A stretch of 64,000 bases of DNA from Ichthyophonus hoferi. Lineage: Eukaryota; Opisthokonta; Ichthyosporea; Ichthyophonida; Ichthyophonidae. The notes below the pieces were generated by a model that ran no database searches, was not told the origin of the DNA, and saw only the letters and a program-made list of their open reading frames with translations. Position numbers and translations under genes: made by a program. Below, one piece after another: positions 20,080 to 33,885 of this stretch (position 1 is its first letter; every line of letters starts with the position of its first letter). The DNA is taken from the NCBI GenBank assembly GCA_002751075.1, contig NAOQ01000022.1:29235-93234 (forward strand), in the 5' to 3' direction.

Positions 20080-23000
20080 ATGAGGCGATCAAATTCTGCT
20101 ACCATGCTGCCGATTCCAGTATTTGCAGGAGAGAAGGTGGATATGACAAAGCCTCGATTATCATTTGAAGAAACAATTCTGGATGCACCTCAGTTTCGTA
20201 CTGACCTGAACGAATGTGAATTAGGATTTAAAACTCTGGAGGTGAGGACTAGTGAATAAGATTTAATAATCTATACACAAACCTACACCCATTTTCTTGC
20301 TTGTATACGTATACATGAACGTATTTTTTTGTATATACAGAAACATGTGCACCCATAATAACACACAAACACATATGTAGGTCCACTAATATAAACACAT
20401 CTAATTATATACCTACATAGTTATTAATAACTCAAAACTCACATCATTATGCTTAATTCAGTGGTAATTTACGTACACAGCTATTAATATATATATTTAC
20501 TTGCGTCATGTTACCACTCTCTTCTTTCCTCTTTTTTGTCATACACACATCTATACTGCAATTTTTTCTACTATTCCTTTTTATATTGAACCATATATCA
20601 TACTTACACAGACATTACCTCTAGGTATACTTTTGTCCACTTCACTCTGCACGTTCTCTTACCTATACCAAACCCATGTATTTTTAATTTTTTAATTTTT
20701 TACTTTTTTATTATTATTCTGTAAACCATATTGGACAATTGGGCATCTTCAGTATAAAACTGTATAAAAAAAACACTGGCAGACCCACCTACGCAAATGA
20801 AATTTAAACAAAAATCTACGCAGAAGTACAAAGATTTATTTTATCAGGAAGATATAGTCATCGATTTGCACACCTTTACTACTTACCTCTAACCAATACA
20901 CAATGGTATACACCATTCCTTTATTCACACTCTCTATGTTCCAACACTCGCCTTTTCTATGCAATGATGTTTTTATTTCCTTTTCAATGCTGTTTATTAA
21001 AACCTACCTCCTCTCTCATTTTCTATTTCTAACACGCCCTACCCCAGATATAGTTTTTTTTCTTTCCTTCTCACGTTATCTCTACATATCTCTTATCTCC
21101 TCTACCTGTCCTTGCTTTATGCCTCCGTCTCATTATCTATCTTGTTGACAGTCATGCCTATCTTCCTTCTTCTGCGACTCTTTTATTTAGGTGTTGTAGT
21201 AGTTTATTGTTAGTGTGCTAATGGCAACACTTGATAACTACAGAACCAATTAAAGGTCCTCATTAAGTCCAGCAAGAAGATGGTTGAGCAAGTAGGCGTA
21301 TACAGCCAGTGCGCCAGTACAGTAGCCAACGATATACAGAACCTTGGTGCCTTGGTGAGTCTACCAGCCAATAGCATGCTGATCCTTCCTTCTCATATTA
21401 ACCCTTGACCAATTAATACAAGCCACGAATTAAAGAAAATTTAGTGTACCAATGAGAAGTGTAGTATTGTCCCCGGTATTGCTGCATATACCGTGGATGG
21501 TAATTATTGATAGAGTGAGGTGGGATGGATGTATAACCTTTACATCATAGGATAATTATTATGAAGGGATTACTATGGGGTAGATGATGGTGGCTTGTCT
21601 GATCATAGACTTATAGAGAGGGCTGGGTTTAATTATAGTATGCTAATATGCTATAAGTGGAGCCATTGTAAGACCAATAATCGTCTAATGCATGCTTGTG
21701 CTTTATTGGGTGATTTTCACCAACATGCATCTATCATTTGACACATGGATATAATGGGAGTATGTGAGTGGATTACTGTATGTGGAACGACATATTATAG
21801 GCTATGATTATTGGTTATTATAAGGTGTTGTATGATATTATATGGTATTATATGGTATTATAACCTATCATTATAGCCTATTCATATAACCTATTATTAT
21901 TTTCTATTATTCTAACTTACTATAACCTATTATTATAACCTACCATAACTTGGCAGGAAACTGAGGATCCTCTAGCCGCCGAAGCCTTATGTCGAGTAGC
22001 TCTGGTATGCGTAACAATACATTCATTACTCTTCCACCGTCTTACTACAGGCCATATATTACCATGCCTACCCAAAATATATTTCCACCTCTTGATATAC
22101 AGATTTATTTATCTGCGAAGTCTATCTTTACTATCATCATCATCATTTGGGCCATTACATCCATGCTTAGGTTAAAGGGTTTATAGAGTAGTCTCTATTG
22201 TTTTTGGGATTACTGGCTACTATATTGGTAGAATAATGCCATATATGGGTCTAAGGATGCCATATATAGGTATTATGACGAAGCAAATGTGACTGTAGTA
22301 GTTTTCATTACAAAAATGTTTTTGTTTTTATAACATTTGATTGACTGACAATCATAGAGATTCTCACCGGCCTAACCGGGGTCCAAAACGAAAGGCAATC
22401 TTGGATTTATCAGATAAACATATATAACATTAATATTAGATGCAGCAAGGACAGACAATGTCAGTGAAACATTTTATAAATCCTTTACATGGAGTAGTTT
22501 TATGTGTAGGTGTTCTGTATATAAATATCGCAGCTCTTGTTGTTCTATATATATCTTATTTACAATTGACCTTTTCTATTTTAATGCTTACTCTATACCA
22601 ATACCAATACACCTCTCCCTGTCACATCCCTTCGCTACATACCTGCATGTATTAACGCCATGTCAATGTACATACTCACCTATTATTTTCGTTTACTCCC
22701 TTTAGCTTTTCATTACTGCTGCCATCTGGTTTACATATTCTTTTCCACACTAAATCCTTTTTTTGCATCTCTTTATTCTACCAATCATGCACAGGCGTTA
22801 AATGACGTTGAATCGCTTAGACGAATGGCGACAGAACACACAACTAAAACCTTAGTGGAGCCAATGAAAAAATTTATTGACAAGTCGCTTGGAGAGATCA
22901 AAGAAGGCAAGAAGGTTAGCCTATTAAGCACTCCACTCACCCACCTCCTAATGTTTTGTGCTTTTTTTTTTTTTTTTCATCCCTCTCACTCTCTTGACCC

Positions 23001-26000
23001 GTATATCAGATTACCACATAATTATTCCATCTACTTTCTTGTGTTTCTCTTGTGTTTCTCTGTTTACACTGGGTTTAAGTTTAATAGTTTTTCTTGTTGC
23101 AATGTTAGCGAGTGAGTGAATATCATTATGTTTTCTTTTTCAGTATGGGTTATTTTCAGTAATAGCATATATTTTAATGAAGGATTCTGATTGCTATGGA
23201 CAGGATAAAGGTTAGACTAATAAAGAGGTAATAAGCAATGCCGGATTAGTGTAGATAGTGTCATGACAAGCAATGAACTTGACCATGTTGGATGATTTTA
23301 AGGAGAGTGTATGGGGCCGATACATATACATGTGACGTGAATCTAGACAGGGATAATGATAATAGAATAAGTGTACTATAAATTTGAATTGTATGCGGTT
23401 GATAGAGCACATGGATAGTATGGAGCTAAGAATCGACTAGCTATTGGTCCTTGTACTATTTCTCTTTTTATTTCTTTCTTTTTTTCTTTCTCTTTTTCTT
23501 TCTCTTTTTCTTTCTCTATTTTTCTCTTTATTTCTCTCTTTCTCTTTCTCTCTCTCTCTCTTTTTATTTTTCTGTCTTTCTCATGTATAATCTGTGGTTG
23601 TTCAGGTGTATGATCAATTAAGTGGTAATTTAGACCAAACCAGAAATAAAGCTTGCGCCGCTAGCAAGAAAAAGGTAAGCTTAATAGTGTGTGTATCTAT
23701 GTTATTTGTTTTTATAAATTACATACTTTTTTTTAATGGTAAGGATAATGGATGGCAGTATGAGAGTGTGAGAGTATGTATGTATCATAGTATGCATGAT
23801 GGTGTGTATCATAATAGGATGGCATATATGATAGTATATAGGTATCATGGCATGATAATATGTGATGGTTTAATCATATATATGTTATATATATTGTGGT
23901 ATATTGGCACTCTTTATATATTATATCGTACTAAGTTTAAGACATATAGTTATGTTGTTTTAACAATATTTTTTCTAACGTTGTATTCATCATATATGTG
24001 TATTATATTTTGTTAGTATCTATGTAGCTATGGTGCCATGTAATTGAATATTATAATTTTAATTTTGCTTGTACCAATAGGATGACGAATATGAAATGGC
24101 TAAGAATGTTCTGGATGCTTCAAAAAATGTTTTCACCTATATATCATTGGACTACGTATACCAGGTAAGTTATATGCCATCGTTTTATTGGATTATATGT
24201 ATTGGGTATATTATACACCATTTTATTATTGGACTATAGATAGAAAATATATTATATATTAATACATACTATGGGATATATGATATGCTAACCTTTTAAC
24301 CTTTTTGGTGGGGCCACAGTTAAACAAACTCATAGGCCAGAGGCGTTATGAGATATTAGAGAAGGTGGTGAGCTTTATGTTCTCGCAGCTGTCATTCCAT
24401 CATCAATGTTATAATACATTAAAGGAAATTGAACCAATGCTCAGATTGCTAATGAGTCAGCTCCCCTCCCCCCTTCCCCCCTCTTCCTTCTGGTATATAT
24501 ATACATAAACTACGCATTTACATTTATAAAACATGTGCTCATATTTATATATATATATATACCCAACAATTTGTACAAAACTTAAATAAGGCTTTAACAA
24601 GGCGCATTGATTGGCCCTGACATATTTTTAGCTTTATCTTAGTCATTTTAAAGTTATCATGTTTCTACCAGCTGCTACCACAACTTCAATGTACTCTTGA
24701 TGCACGAAAATATATAACGACATATATATTAGTATTTGTAATCACATTAGCATTTACATGTAGCCTTATGCTCATGTATGTGTATTGCTGTTTGTCTTTA
24801 ACCATGATAACTCGATGGTGTAGTCCAGTTAATTGGGCTTTTACATTTTAACTTTTTTCATCTTGGGTGTTTTGGAATTTTAAAATATATATCCGATTCC
24901 ATGTCTACGCACAGTCTCATCTATAATTTCTATTGGTTCGTCCTGTTGCCTTTTCTGCTCTTTCATTAGATCAAATTTAATCTTTGAACTATTAATGTTC
25001 ATCTTCCCTCCACTTCTACAGGGATACACGCCCATATTTATCGACATACCCACCTGCTTACATACATGCATACAAACACATATACATACATTCCTACTTA
25101 ACGNNNNNNNNNNNNNNNNNNNNNNNNNNNNNNNNNNNNNNNNNNNNNNNNNNNNNNNNNNNNNNNNNNNNNNNNNNNNNNNNNNNNNNNNNNNNNNNNN
25201 NNNNNNNNNNNNNNNNNNNNNNNNNNNNNNNNNNNNNNNNNNNNNNNNNNNNNNNNNNNNNNNNNNNNNNNNNNNNNNNNNNNNNNNNNNNNNNNNNNNN
25301 NNNNNNNNNNNNNNNNNNNNNNNNNNNNNNNNNNNNNNNNNNNNNNNNNNNNNNNNNNNNNNNNNNNNNNNNNNNNNNNNNNNNNNNNNNNNNNNNNNNN
25401 NNNNNNNNNNNNNNNNNNNNNNNNNNNNNNNNNNNNNNNNNNNNNNNNNNNNNNNNNNNNNNNNNNNNNNNNNNNNNNNNNNNNNNNNNNNNNNNNNNNN
25501 NNNNNNNNNNNNNNNNNNNNNNNNNNNNNNNNNNNNNNNNNNNNNNNNNNNNNNNNNNNNNNNNNNNNNNNNNNNNNNNNNNNNNNNNNNNNNNNNNNNN
25601 NNNNNNNNNNNNNNNNNNNNNNNNNNNNNNNNNNNNNNNNNNNNNNNNNNNNNNNNNNNNNNNNNNNNNNNNNNNNNNNNNNNNNNNNNNNNNNNNNNNN
25701 NNNNNNNNNNNNNNNNNNNNNNNNNNNNNNNNNNNNNNNNNNNNNNNNNNNNNNNNNNNNNNNNNNNNNNNNNNNNNNNNNNNNNNNNNNNNNNNNNNNN
25801 NNNNNNNNNNNNNNNNNNNNNNNNNNNNNNNNNNNNNNNNNNNNNNNNNNNNNNNNNNNNNNNNNNNNNNNNNNNNNNNNNNNNNNNNNNNNNNNNNNNN
25901 NNNNNNNNNNNNNNNNNNNNNNNNNNNNNNNNNNNNNNNNNNNNNNNNNNNACATAATCTCCCCTCTACCACCACATTAAATTTTGAATGACTAATAGCT

Positions 26001-29000
26001 GAGTGCCAAACGGTAAGGTGACCTTTTAATAGTGACTGTGTCTATGACCATGTAATCTATTCGCCGCTCATATATAATAAGAGTTACTGTATTGTTTTCT
26101 TCTAGTCCATCTGTTATGTCTAATTTTTAATACTATTAACAGGGTGGCCTTATTGGTGATTTTGTGTGTTTCTGTATTTTTTTACGTGATGCATGGTATG
26201 GTTTGTCATTATGGTATGGTATTATCATGTATGTTATTTTGTTGTGCTACACGGTGTTGTATTTGACTGTATGGCAGTGTATTATATTGTGTGCTATTAT
26301 ATTTTATGTTACTGTGTTGTTCTGTACGTTATTCCATTGTATGCTATTCTGTTGTCCTATATGGTATTGTACTGTAGGTTGTGTTGTACTGTGTATTATT
26401 GTGCTACATGTTACTGTATTGTGGTATTATGTATTTATGGTGTTTATGTACATTTGATATGCTGATATGAAGGTGTGATTGATTGGCTTAGGGTAGTTCT
26501 GCGAATGTACATGTAAATATACTACTGTCAGTCTATGCGTAATTGCGTAAGTACAGGTTAATTTTATTATGATTAAAACATGCATATGCATGTACTAGTA
26601 TTTGCCCACATTAACTCTATCTGTGTTATTTTATTATTATAGTGCAATTGCTGCTCTTCCCAACGAATCACCACCTTATACCTTGATGTGATTGGCGCAT
26701 TATATTGATATTAATTATAGCAAACCACCATCCAGTCTGACCTAGGTTATTTAGGTATTAATACAAGGGTGTATGTGGGCATTATTTAGGTGTAAATGAG
26801 TATGTAAGCTGACCATTTTACCCGTATATTGGTAGGAGATTGCTGGATAAACCAACCCCTTTATTGTGTTGACGATTAGAAGTATTAATCTTCATATTTT
26901 GTCCAATTATAACAAATTCTTTTTTAAAAGATTGTTTTGGATATGGGAATGATAAGGGAATAAGGAAGGGAAGTATGATTATTATTAACACTTATCCGTA
27001 ATGTAGAGGGCAGAACAGCTTAAAACACTGGACAGAGAGATGGAGAAAAGACACGAGCTAGTGGCTGTGGTAAGTATTACTGTTCTCTTCCCTTCTACCT
27101 TATGTGCTGCTTTAAATAATACGTTGCAGTAGGTCCTTATCCTGCATACCACTCTTTTCATCCCTTCACTATCACAATAACAACCATTGCTACATCATAG
27201 GCCTCATATCAACAAATGAAGCCCACCTGACAACTACACTCTATATACACTCTCTCTTATTGGTCCTGATAAAATTAAAAGTACAATAATAACCACTACC
27301 ACACTTACTATTACTGCACCAATTTTCTTTTGTCACTAATTAATGATTCAATAGCGTGACTTCATAGTTGACTTATACATAGCATATTTATATACATATA
27401 ATAGGATTGGACAACACCTCACTTCTATTTTTTTTTTGGCCCAGTATTTGATCACTAATAAAAAATTAAAAATACAGCACGAGGCCGAAGTGGAGGCGGA
27501 AACCCATCTACAAGCATTAGAGAAGAAGACAGAAGTGCAGCTGACATGTGTGAGTATTGTTTTTATTGCTATGTATGCATCTGCGTGCCTGTATATGTTT
27601 CTGCTTAGGGGGTTATTAGTGGTGAGAGAGAGAGAGAGAGAGAGAGAGTATAAAGAGTAAAGTGTTGTATGGTTAGGCGTAGGGAAGAAAATTATATATT
27701 TTTTTGCGAGAATGATCGAGTTATTATAGAGAACAGAGAACGTGGAATACTAATGGAATTATATAGTATTATGGTGTAGAGAGGGAGGGTGAGAGGGAGA
27801 GAGGGGGAGATAGATCTGATGTCTGATTGGATGCCATTTGTACATACCCCTGTGTTAATGATATATATGTTCAGTATATACTTTATTTGTACATATACAC
27901 ACATACACGTACATACACGCATATGTATATATGAGCGTACACGTGTAGATCCCCATTGACCCACCATCAACCATGTAGCCTACCCCTTCTCCTGTTCACC
28001 AATCGCAAGCAGTTGCTAGTTCCACCTCACTAGGCTCCAATGGTGATCCTACGTCATCCCCACGTCTAGGAGACAAACCAAATATGTGAGTTGTTCCCAA
28101 ATGTATATTCCTATGGTATGTTTTATTACTTAACACTAGCTTTCTGCTTGGTATGTATAGGATGAGTGTATAGTTGGTAGTTGGGTAAAAGCTGATAGAG
28201 TACTGATATGGTAATATAATAGGATCATACGACATATAATATAAGATACCGTGATACTATAACCATCCCATGCTCTTGCGGTACAGACAGGTATATAACT
28301 TAATACATACATGTATATCTATATCTGGAGCAGTAGACCGATATAGGTAAACGAGTGGGACAATAAAAGCATACAGCCAGTCGAAGGACAACTACTTCTT
28401 ACTATCTCAGCCATATCTAGCATGTTCTTTCTCTGTTTCTTTCTTTTTTTCTTTTTCTCTTTTTCTCTGTACCCTTCTCTGCCATTAAATGTAGGTGTTA
28501 ATTTGAGAGATCCAATGGCATCTTCTTCTGCTATCTCACGTGTGACTGACTGCTCTTATAAATTATACTGAATAGTTATGCTCCCTTCTTAATGCAACAT
28601 CAAGAACCAACCCTGGCAATCACACATGTACCATCAATATATACCTGAATCTTTTATCCTGATACATATACTGTTGCAATGAACCCAATGCCCAGTTTCT
28701 CACCCGAACACATACAGCCTTCCACCTACCTTTTCAAACATAGTACAGCCCCAATATAGAGGTGTTTTATTAACACCATCACTGAAATAGCCCCTTCTAC
28801 AGGGCCCTTTCCCCCTCCCCTCCTCCGAATAATTTCCTGTCACCTAACGGTACAGCCACAACCACCACCGCATGCTTGCCCAACGATGAAAAGCCTTATA
28901 AATACTCACTTAGGCGAGGCTATCTTTATGCGAGGGGTGTTAAGAAGGGGTAAGGACTACTGTTCTATCATATGATTGGTGTATGGTTGCTATGACGTAT

Positions 29001-31446
29001 AACGTGCTATATTGTTCGCAGTATTGTATTAGTTAAACTATCATCTTACAACGTATTTTTAGAGCACCAATCACTACCCCTTCTCCTATCATGATTCCTG
29101 CACCCCATGAGGTCATAGATCTAATATTAATTATTGATAGCCACTACTAGTAGAGAATGATTGGCTTCATAAGGGTTTACTACATTGCATGCTGCACAGA
29201 ACAATAATGATGATACAAGCTGGAAAGAGAAAGAAAGAGAGAAAGGGGATGAGCCAGAGGGATATTATATACCATGGCTGCATATATATATATATATATA
29301 TATATTGGTCAGTGGTTGGGTAGTAGTTGATTTGCTAATGTTTAGTATTACTTGACCAATCAATAGGCGCATATCCCATCACATGTAAGTAAGCCCCTGA
29401 TCAACGACCACTCTTACGAACCTACTAACCGCCTGTTGATCTACAGGAGTCGATCCTGGCATAGATACTATGCCTTTATTCAAAATTCTACCTTGTATTT
29501 CCAACTAAGAGAACCGGTAAGAACTTATTAATTCACTTTGATTTTAGTTGCTTCCTGCCGTGGCAATGTTCATTATATTGTGGCATTGTATTGTACTATA
29601 TTACATTACATTATATCATTCTCTACTATATTATAGTGTACTTTTTTTTTACTGCCATACAGTTCCTTTTGTTTTATTTTACAATATTTTATTAGCTAGT
29701 ATTGCTTGCATGCCTGTTCTTACACATATCTTTATTCACATATACACTTTATTATACCATTCCAGTCTATCCACCTTTAACCTTATATGGATTCTTTCAC
29801 GTCATTTCATACTTTTACGCAAAGCAGGTCGCTGTCAACGCTTGTTTTTAGGCCATTCTTTCTTTGTTTGCATGAAAGGAGATGTCACCTCGTGCACCTT
29901 TCCGTTTACCTTTGTTTGTCTTTATGCTTGTCTCATGACTTTTCTCTTTAAAAGTTGTGTCTTGAATACATACTTATAAACATACATGTTTTTATGCAAC
30001 ATGTTTATATATTTTACCCCCGTCACCACACTTACCTATGATCCAATCATTCCAGGGATCCAAGCCATTTTCAGTGACCCCATTGGCCCTAAGTACCGTT
30101 AAAAATAATCCTGATGTTGACCGACGATTCTGCTTTGAGCTTATCACACCACAGAGGTAGGCATAATTTCCTTCCTATCATCGTAAGGTTATAAGTAAAT
30201 AGACCCATCTGATTGTCTTGCACATTTGTGTTCATACCACGTTTATAAAGAATTATTTACTTTACTGTGAATGGGCATCTACCAATTATGCTTGACTATT
30301 CTCTTGATTGCAATCATACCCACCAATCATACATGATCTATATATGGATTTTTCTCTCATTGGTGTGCATCATATATTTACCTATCAGGTCTTCTGAATA
30401 GTAATTGCCAATCATAATGGAAGATATTTATTGGTAGCACCAGTTTTAGTTTTATACTGTGCATTTTATAGTTAAGTATATTCTTGACATCATCTTGCAT
30501 GGTTTATCCTTCTATGTTTACGGCCCAATAACCATACAGCTCTTATCCTCGTTTCTTAATTTATAGAAACGTTTTTCTCAGTTATTATATATTCTACTTA
30601 TAATAACTACTTGCCCAAAGTCCAATTAACAACTCAAATACCTGGGCTGTTGTATAATTAGTTGTGGTATATAAAACATTGTCATAGTAATATATGTAAA
30701 TATTAGCAACGATTGAAAGAAAGATATTGTTTACTTTTTATCGCTAATTAACCACTAGATCTCAAATGATTTACGAATCAAAATACTGCATTAAATACCA
30801 TCTTTTGTTTTGCAAATTAATGAATTTTCATATCTGCTTTTTATTTATTTTAAAGGTACAGTCTTTTCAGGGATATTTGACAACAAATCATATAGGTAGA
30901 TTGCTAGATTGCTAGATATACCTTGTGATGTGGCAGAAGATATATATATATATATATATAGTCGTCATAATGACGTATTGCTAGAAAGATAATCGAATTA
31001 TAATAATATATATATATATCAAGACATTGTATGTTATTGGAAGGAAATGTAAAATAATTTTCAGTTGATCATTGGTTTTTAAATATGTAATAGTTTTCTG
31101 TATACAATGTTTAACGTACATCTTACGGCTTTATTTTTATGTTATTTTGAATTTCACACCCTATATATATGTCTTTGACAGAGTTGAATATTTATCCATT
31201 CTTGTATTTATTCTATTATTATTTTGTTTTTTTCTGATCATATTATATCTTACCATATTGTGTTATATTGTACCATATCCCACATATATACGTACATACA
31301 TATACATGCATATATGCATACATACTATCCTACATACATACATACATACGCGTACATACTATCACACAGTAATATTATCCTACAAGCAATGGACCAGCAA
31401 TCTGTGGATGCCTGGATGGCTATGTTACAGGTACGGTGTTTATAAT

Positions 31447-31482
<36 letters not shown>

Positions 31483-33853
31483 GCATCTAATAGGCGTATA
31501 GCCCTAGATGCTTCACCATTGTTCTACCACTGTACCATATATACCTCTCTTTATTCTTTTATTTATAAATAGTGAAACCAATACACGTTGAAGTTTATTC
31601 TATTGCTATCATTGCCATGTTTTGATTTTATAAATACAGTAATGGCCATTATTACTATTATTATGATTGCTATAGGTTCTATATTACCGGTGTAACTACT
31701 TGTATTGCACTTTTCGTACAATTGTCTCTTGTGTATCTGTCCTACAGCTATGTCTCTTTTCCCTGTTTTTATTGGTAGAGGCTGTACCAGGGTGGACCCT
31801 ATATAAGGCTATTATGGTGCACTTGGCTAACTTCTCCAGTGGCCTCACTACTGTTACTATCTAGTTTACTGTGGTGCTTAATTCGATTGAACGCAGGTCA
31901 TTACAGGTTTCTCTAAATTTCATGAAGAGGATTTTATCAGCCTCCCCTACCCCCCCCTTTTCTATGGGAATATTATAGTAACTCCTTTTCCCAATGACCT
32001 TATTGTGTCATTTACAATCATTTCTTTCACAGTCCCAAATTGCCAAAGCTCTGGATAATCAACAAAACACACCCAGAGAGAGAGACGCTGTTTCATTGGT
32101 ACGTAATGCATCACTTATATTATATATTTTAATGCCTAGTTTTAGATTGCAGTATGTATAGAAGAACTGACTAATGCATAGAGATATACACGCAAAAGAA
32201 GAATTACACATACATGTTCATGTGTATGCTAAGATAAAGGTTTTCATTGTATCCTATTTTTTCCTATCTGTTCATATTATGGTATGATATCAAAATGTAG
32301 CTTACCATATTTTATATTCTCTTCTATCATATTATCTCCTATTACATTGTAGCATAATATACGACATCATATTTCTTTTTTACTATATCCTCTTTTGTTG
32401 CCATCTAATATATCTTGTCGTATCCTATCCTACCTATGGGATCTTACCCTCAATTCTAACCTATCCTTGACCTCCTAATTACCTATTCTTGCATACATAC
32501 ATAAACTCATCGATATTCAATCACAGCATGGCAGTAGTAGCGATCTTACCCAATTAAGTGACAATCTTCTCAGCGAGTTTCAAGCCGTAGATGGCAATAA
32601 GTATTGTTGTGACTGCGGCAAACCAGGTAGGCATCCAACCGATGTTCTGTTCTACTTCAACGGCATCATTGATTGGTCTTTTTCTTAACCAAACAGTATG
32701 GTGTGCCTTATCTTTCATTTTTCTTCATTGCATATTTATTTTCTACGTCTTTAAGACGTTATCTATCTAGTTTATACTATACTATACTATACTGAATCTA
32801 TGTAAAACCAATTGACCGATGGTTTGTCCTAGACGCTGCCTGGGCCTCCATCAATTTAGGCATCCTTCTATGTATAGAGTGTAGTGGTGTACATCGCTGC
32901 ATGGGTACCCACGTATCCAAGGTTAGGTCGGTGAGACTGGATAACTGGGAGCCCGAAACAATAGCGGTAAAAGACAGCCTGTGTCTCTGTGCAGTCCTTT
33001 ACTTTGTGGTGTATTAGTAATATTACTTCTGCGCTTGTTCTCTTTCTTTTTGTGTTCATCTCTTTATTTCTTTTTTTCTTTATGGCATACGACACTCTTC
33101 TTTCCATCTCTCTTTTTCTTTCTCCTCCCTTTCCTTCTATATCTCATATACTTCTTTTCTTTATATCTTTTTCTATCATCTAACTGTAATTGATGGTCTA
33201 CCTCTATTTTTCTATAGTTAAACGTGCATCAATTGTAACCATTGTTAAGATATTACTAACACATGCAGTCATAATTATATTTGGCATTACTATATATGGT
33301 TCCTCCACCTCGTGTGCTTAGTATATTATTATAGATGTTGCGAATATAGGTTTAAAAATTTAAATACACAGAGGTTTAAGAGCATATTATATTATATTCA
33401 TGTGTATTATATCATATCATATTGCATTGCATTACGTATAAGGAACACCACTTACACAATTAAAGTCATTAACTACATTAATCTAACCTGGGCGCTCTTG
33501 GCCCACATATAATATAGTTAATGAAAGGGATTGGTAACAAGAGAAGCAACATGGTCTACGAGGCAGATGTGGGTAAGGAGAGTAGTGATCTAATAAGGCC
33601 TACTGCTATCACTGATAGGTATGTCTTGGTAATATGACATATGGCTTATGATTGGCTTGTGATCACACTGTCATGCTGCTATACTCTATGCTATATGTTA
33701 TTCTATTGTTTTAGTATCCCATTATACTATCATTTCATATAATTATTTGTACTATAACGGTTATAATAGTATGATATTTTATTACACTAATCTCGTATCA
33801 TCATATACATACATACTTACTTGTATACTTACTTACATACATACATACTTACA

Positions 33854-33885
<32 letters not shown>

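Noticed and set aside
24995-25975. Long open frames across 25104-25951 on both strands
   Set aside because: They consist of the N gap and carry no sequence.
26164-26465. Two overlapping Cys/Tyr/Leu-rich frames of about 90-97 codons
   Set aside because: By-product of the 5-bp periodic tract; they lie inside an ACAP intron and resemble no protein.
31072-31572. 166-codon frame [10 protein letters not shown]...
   Set aside because: Low-complexity intron translation around the small ACAP exon at 31370-31430.
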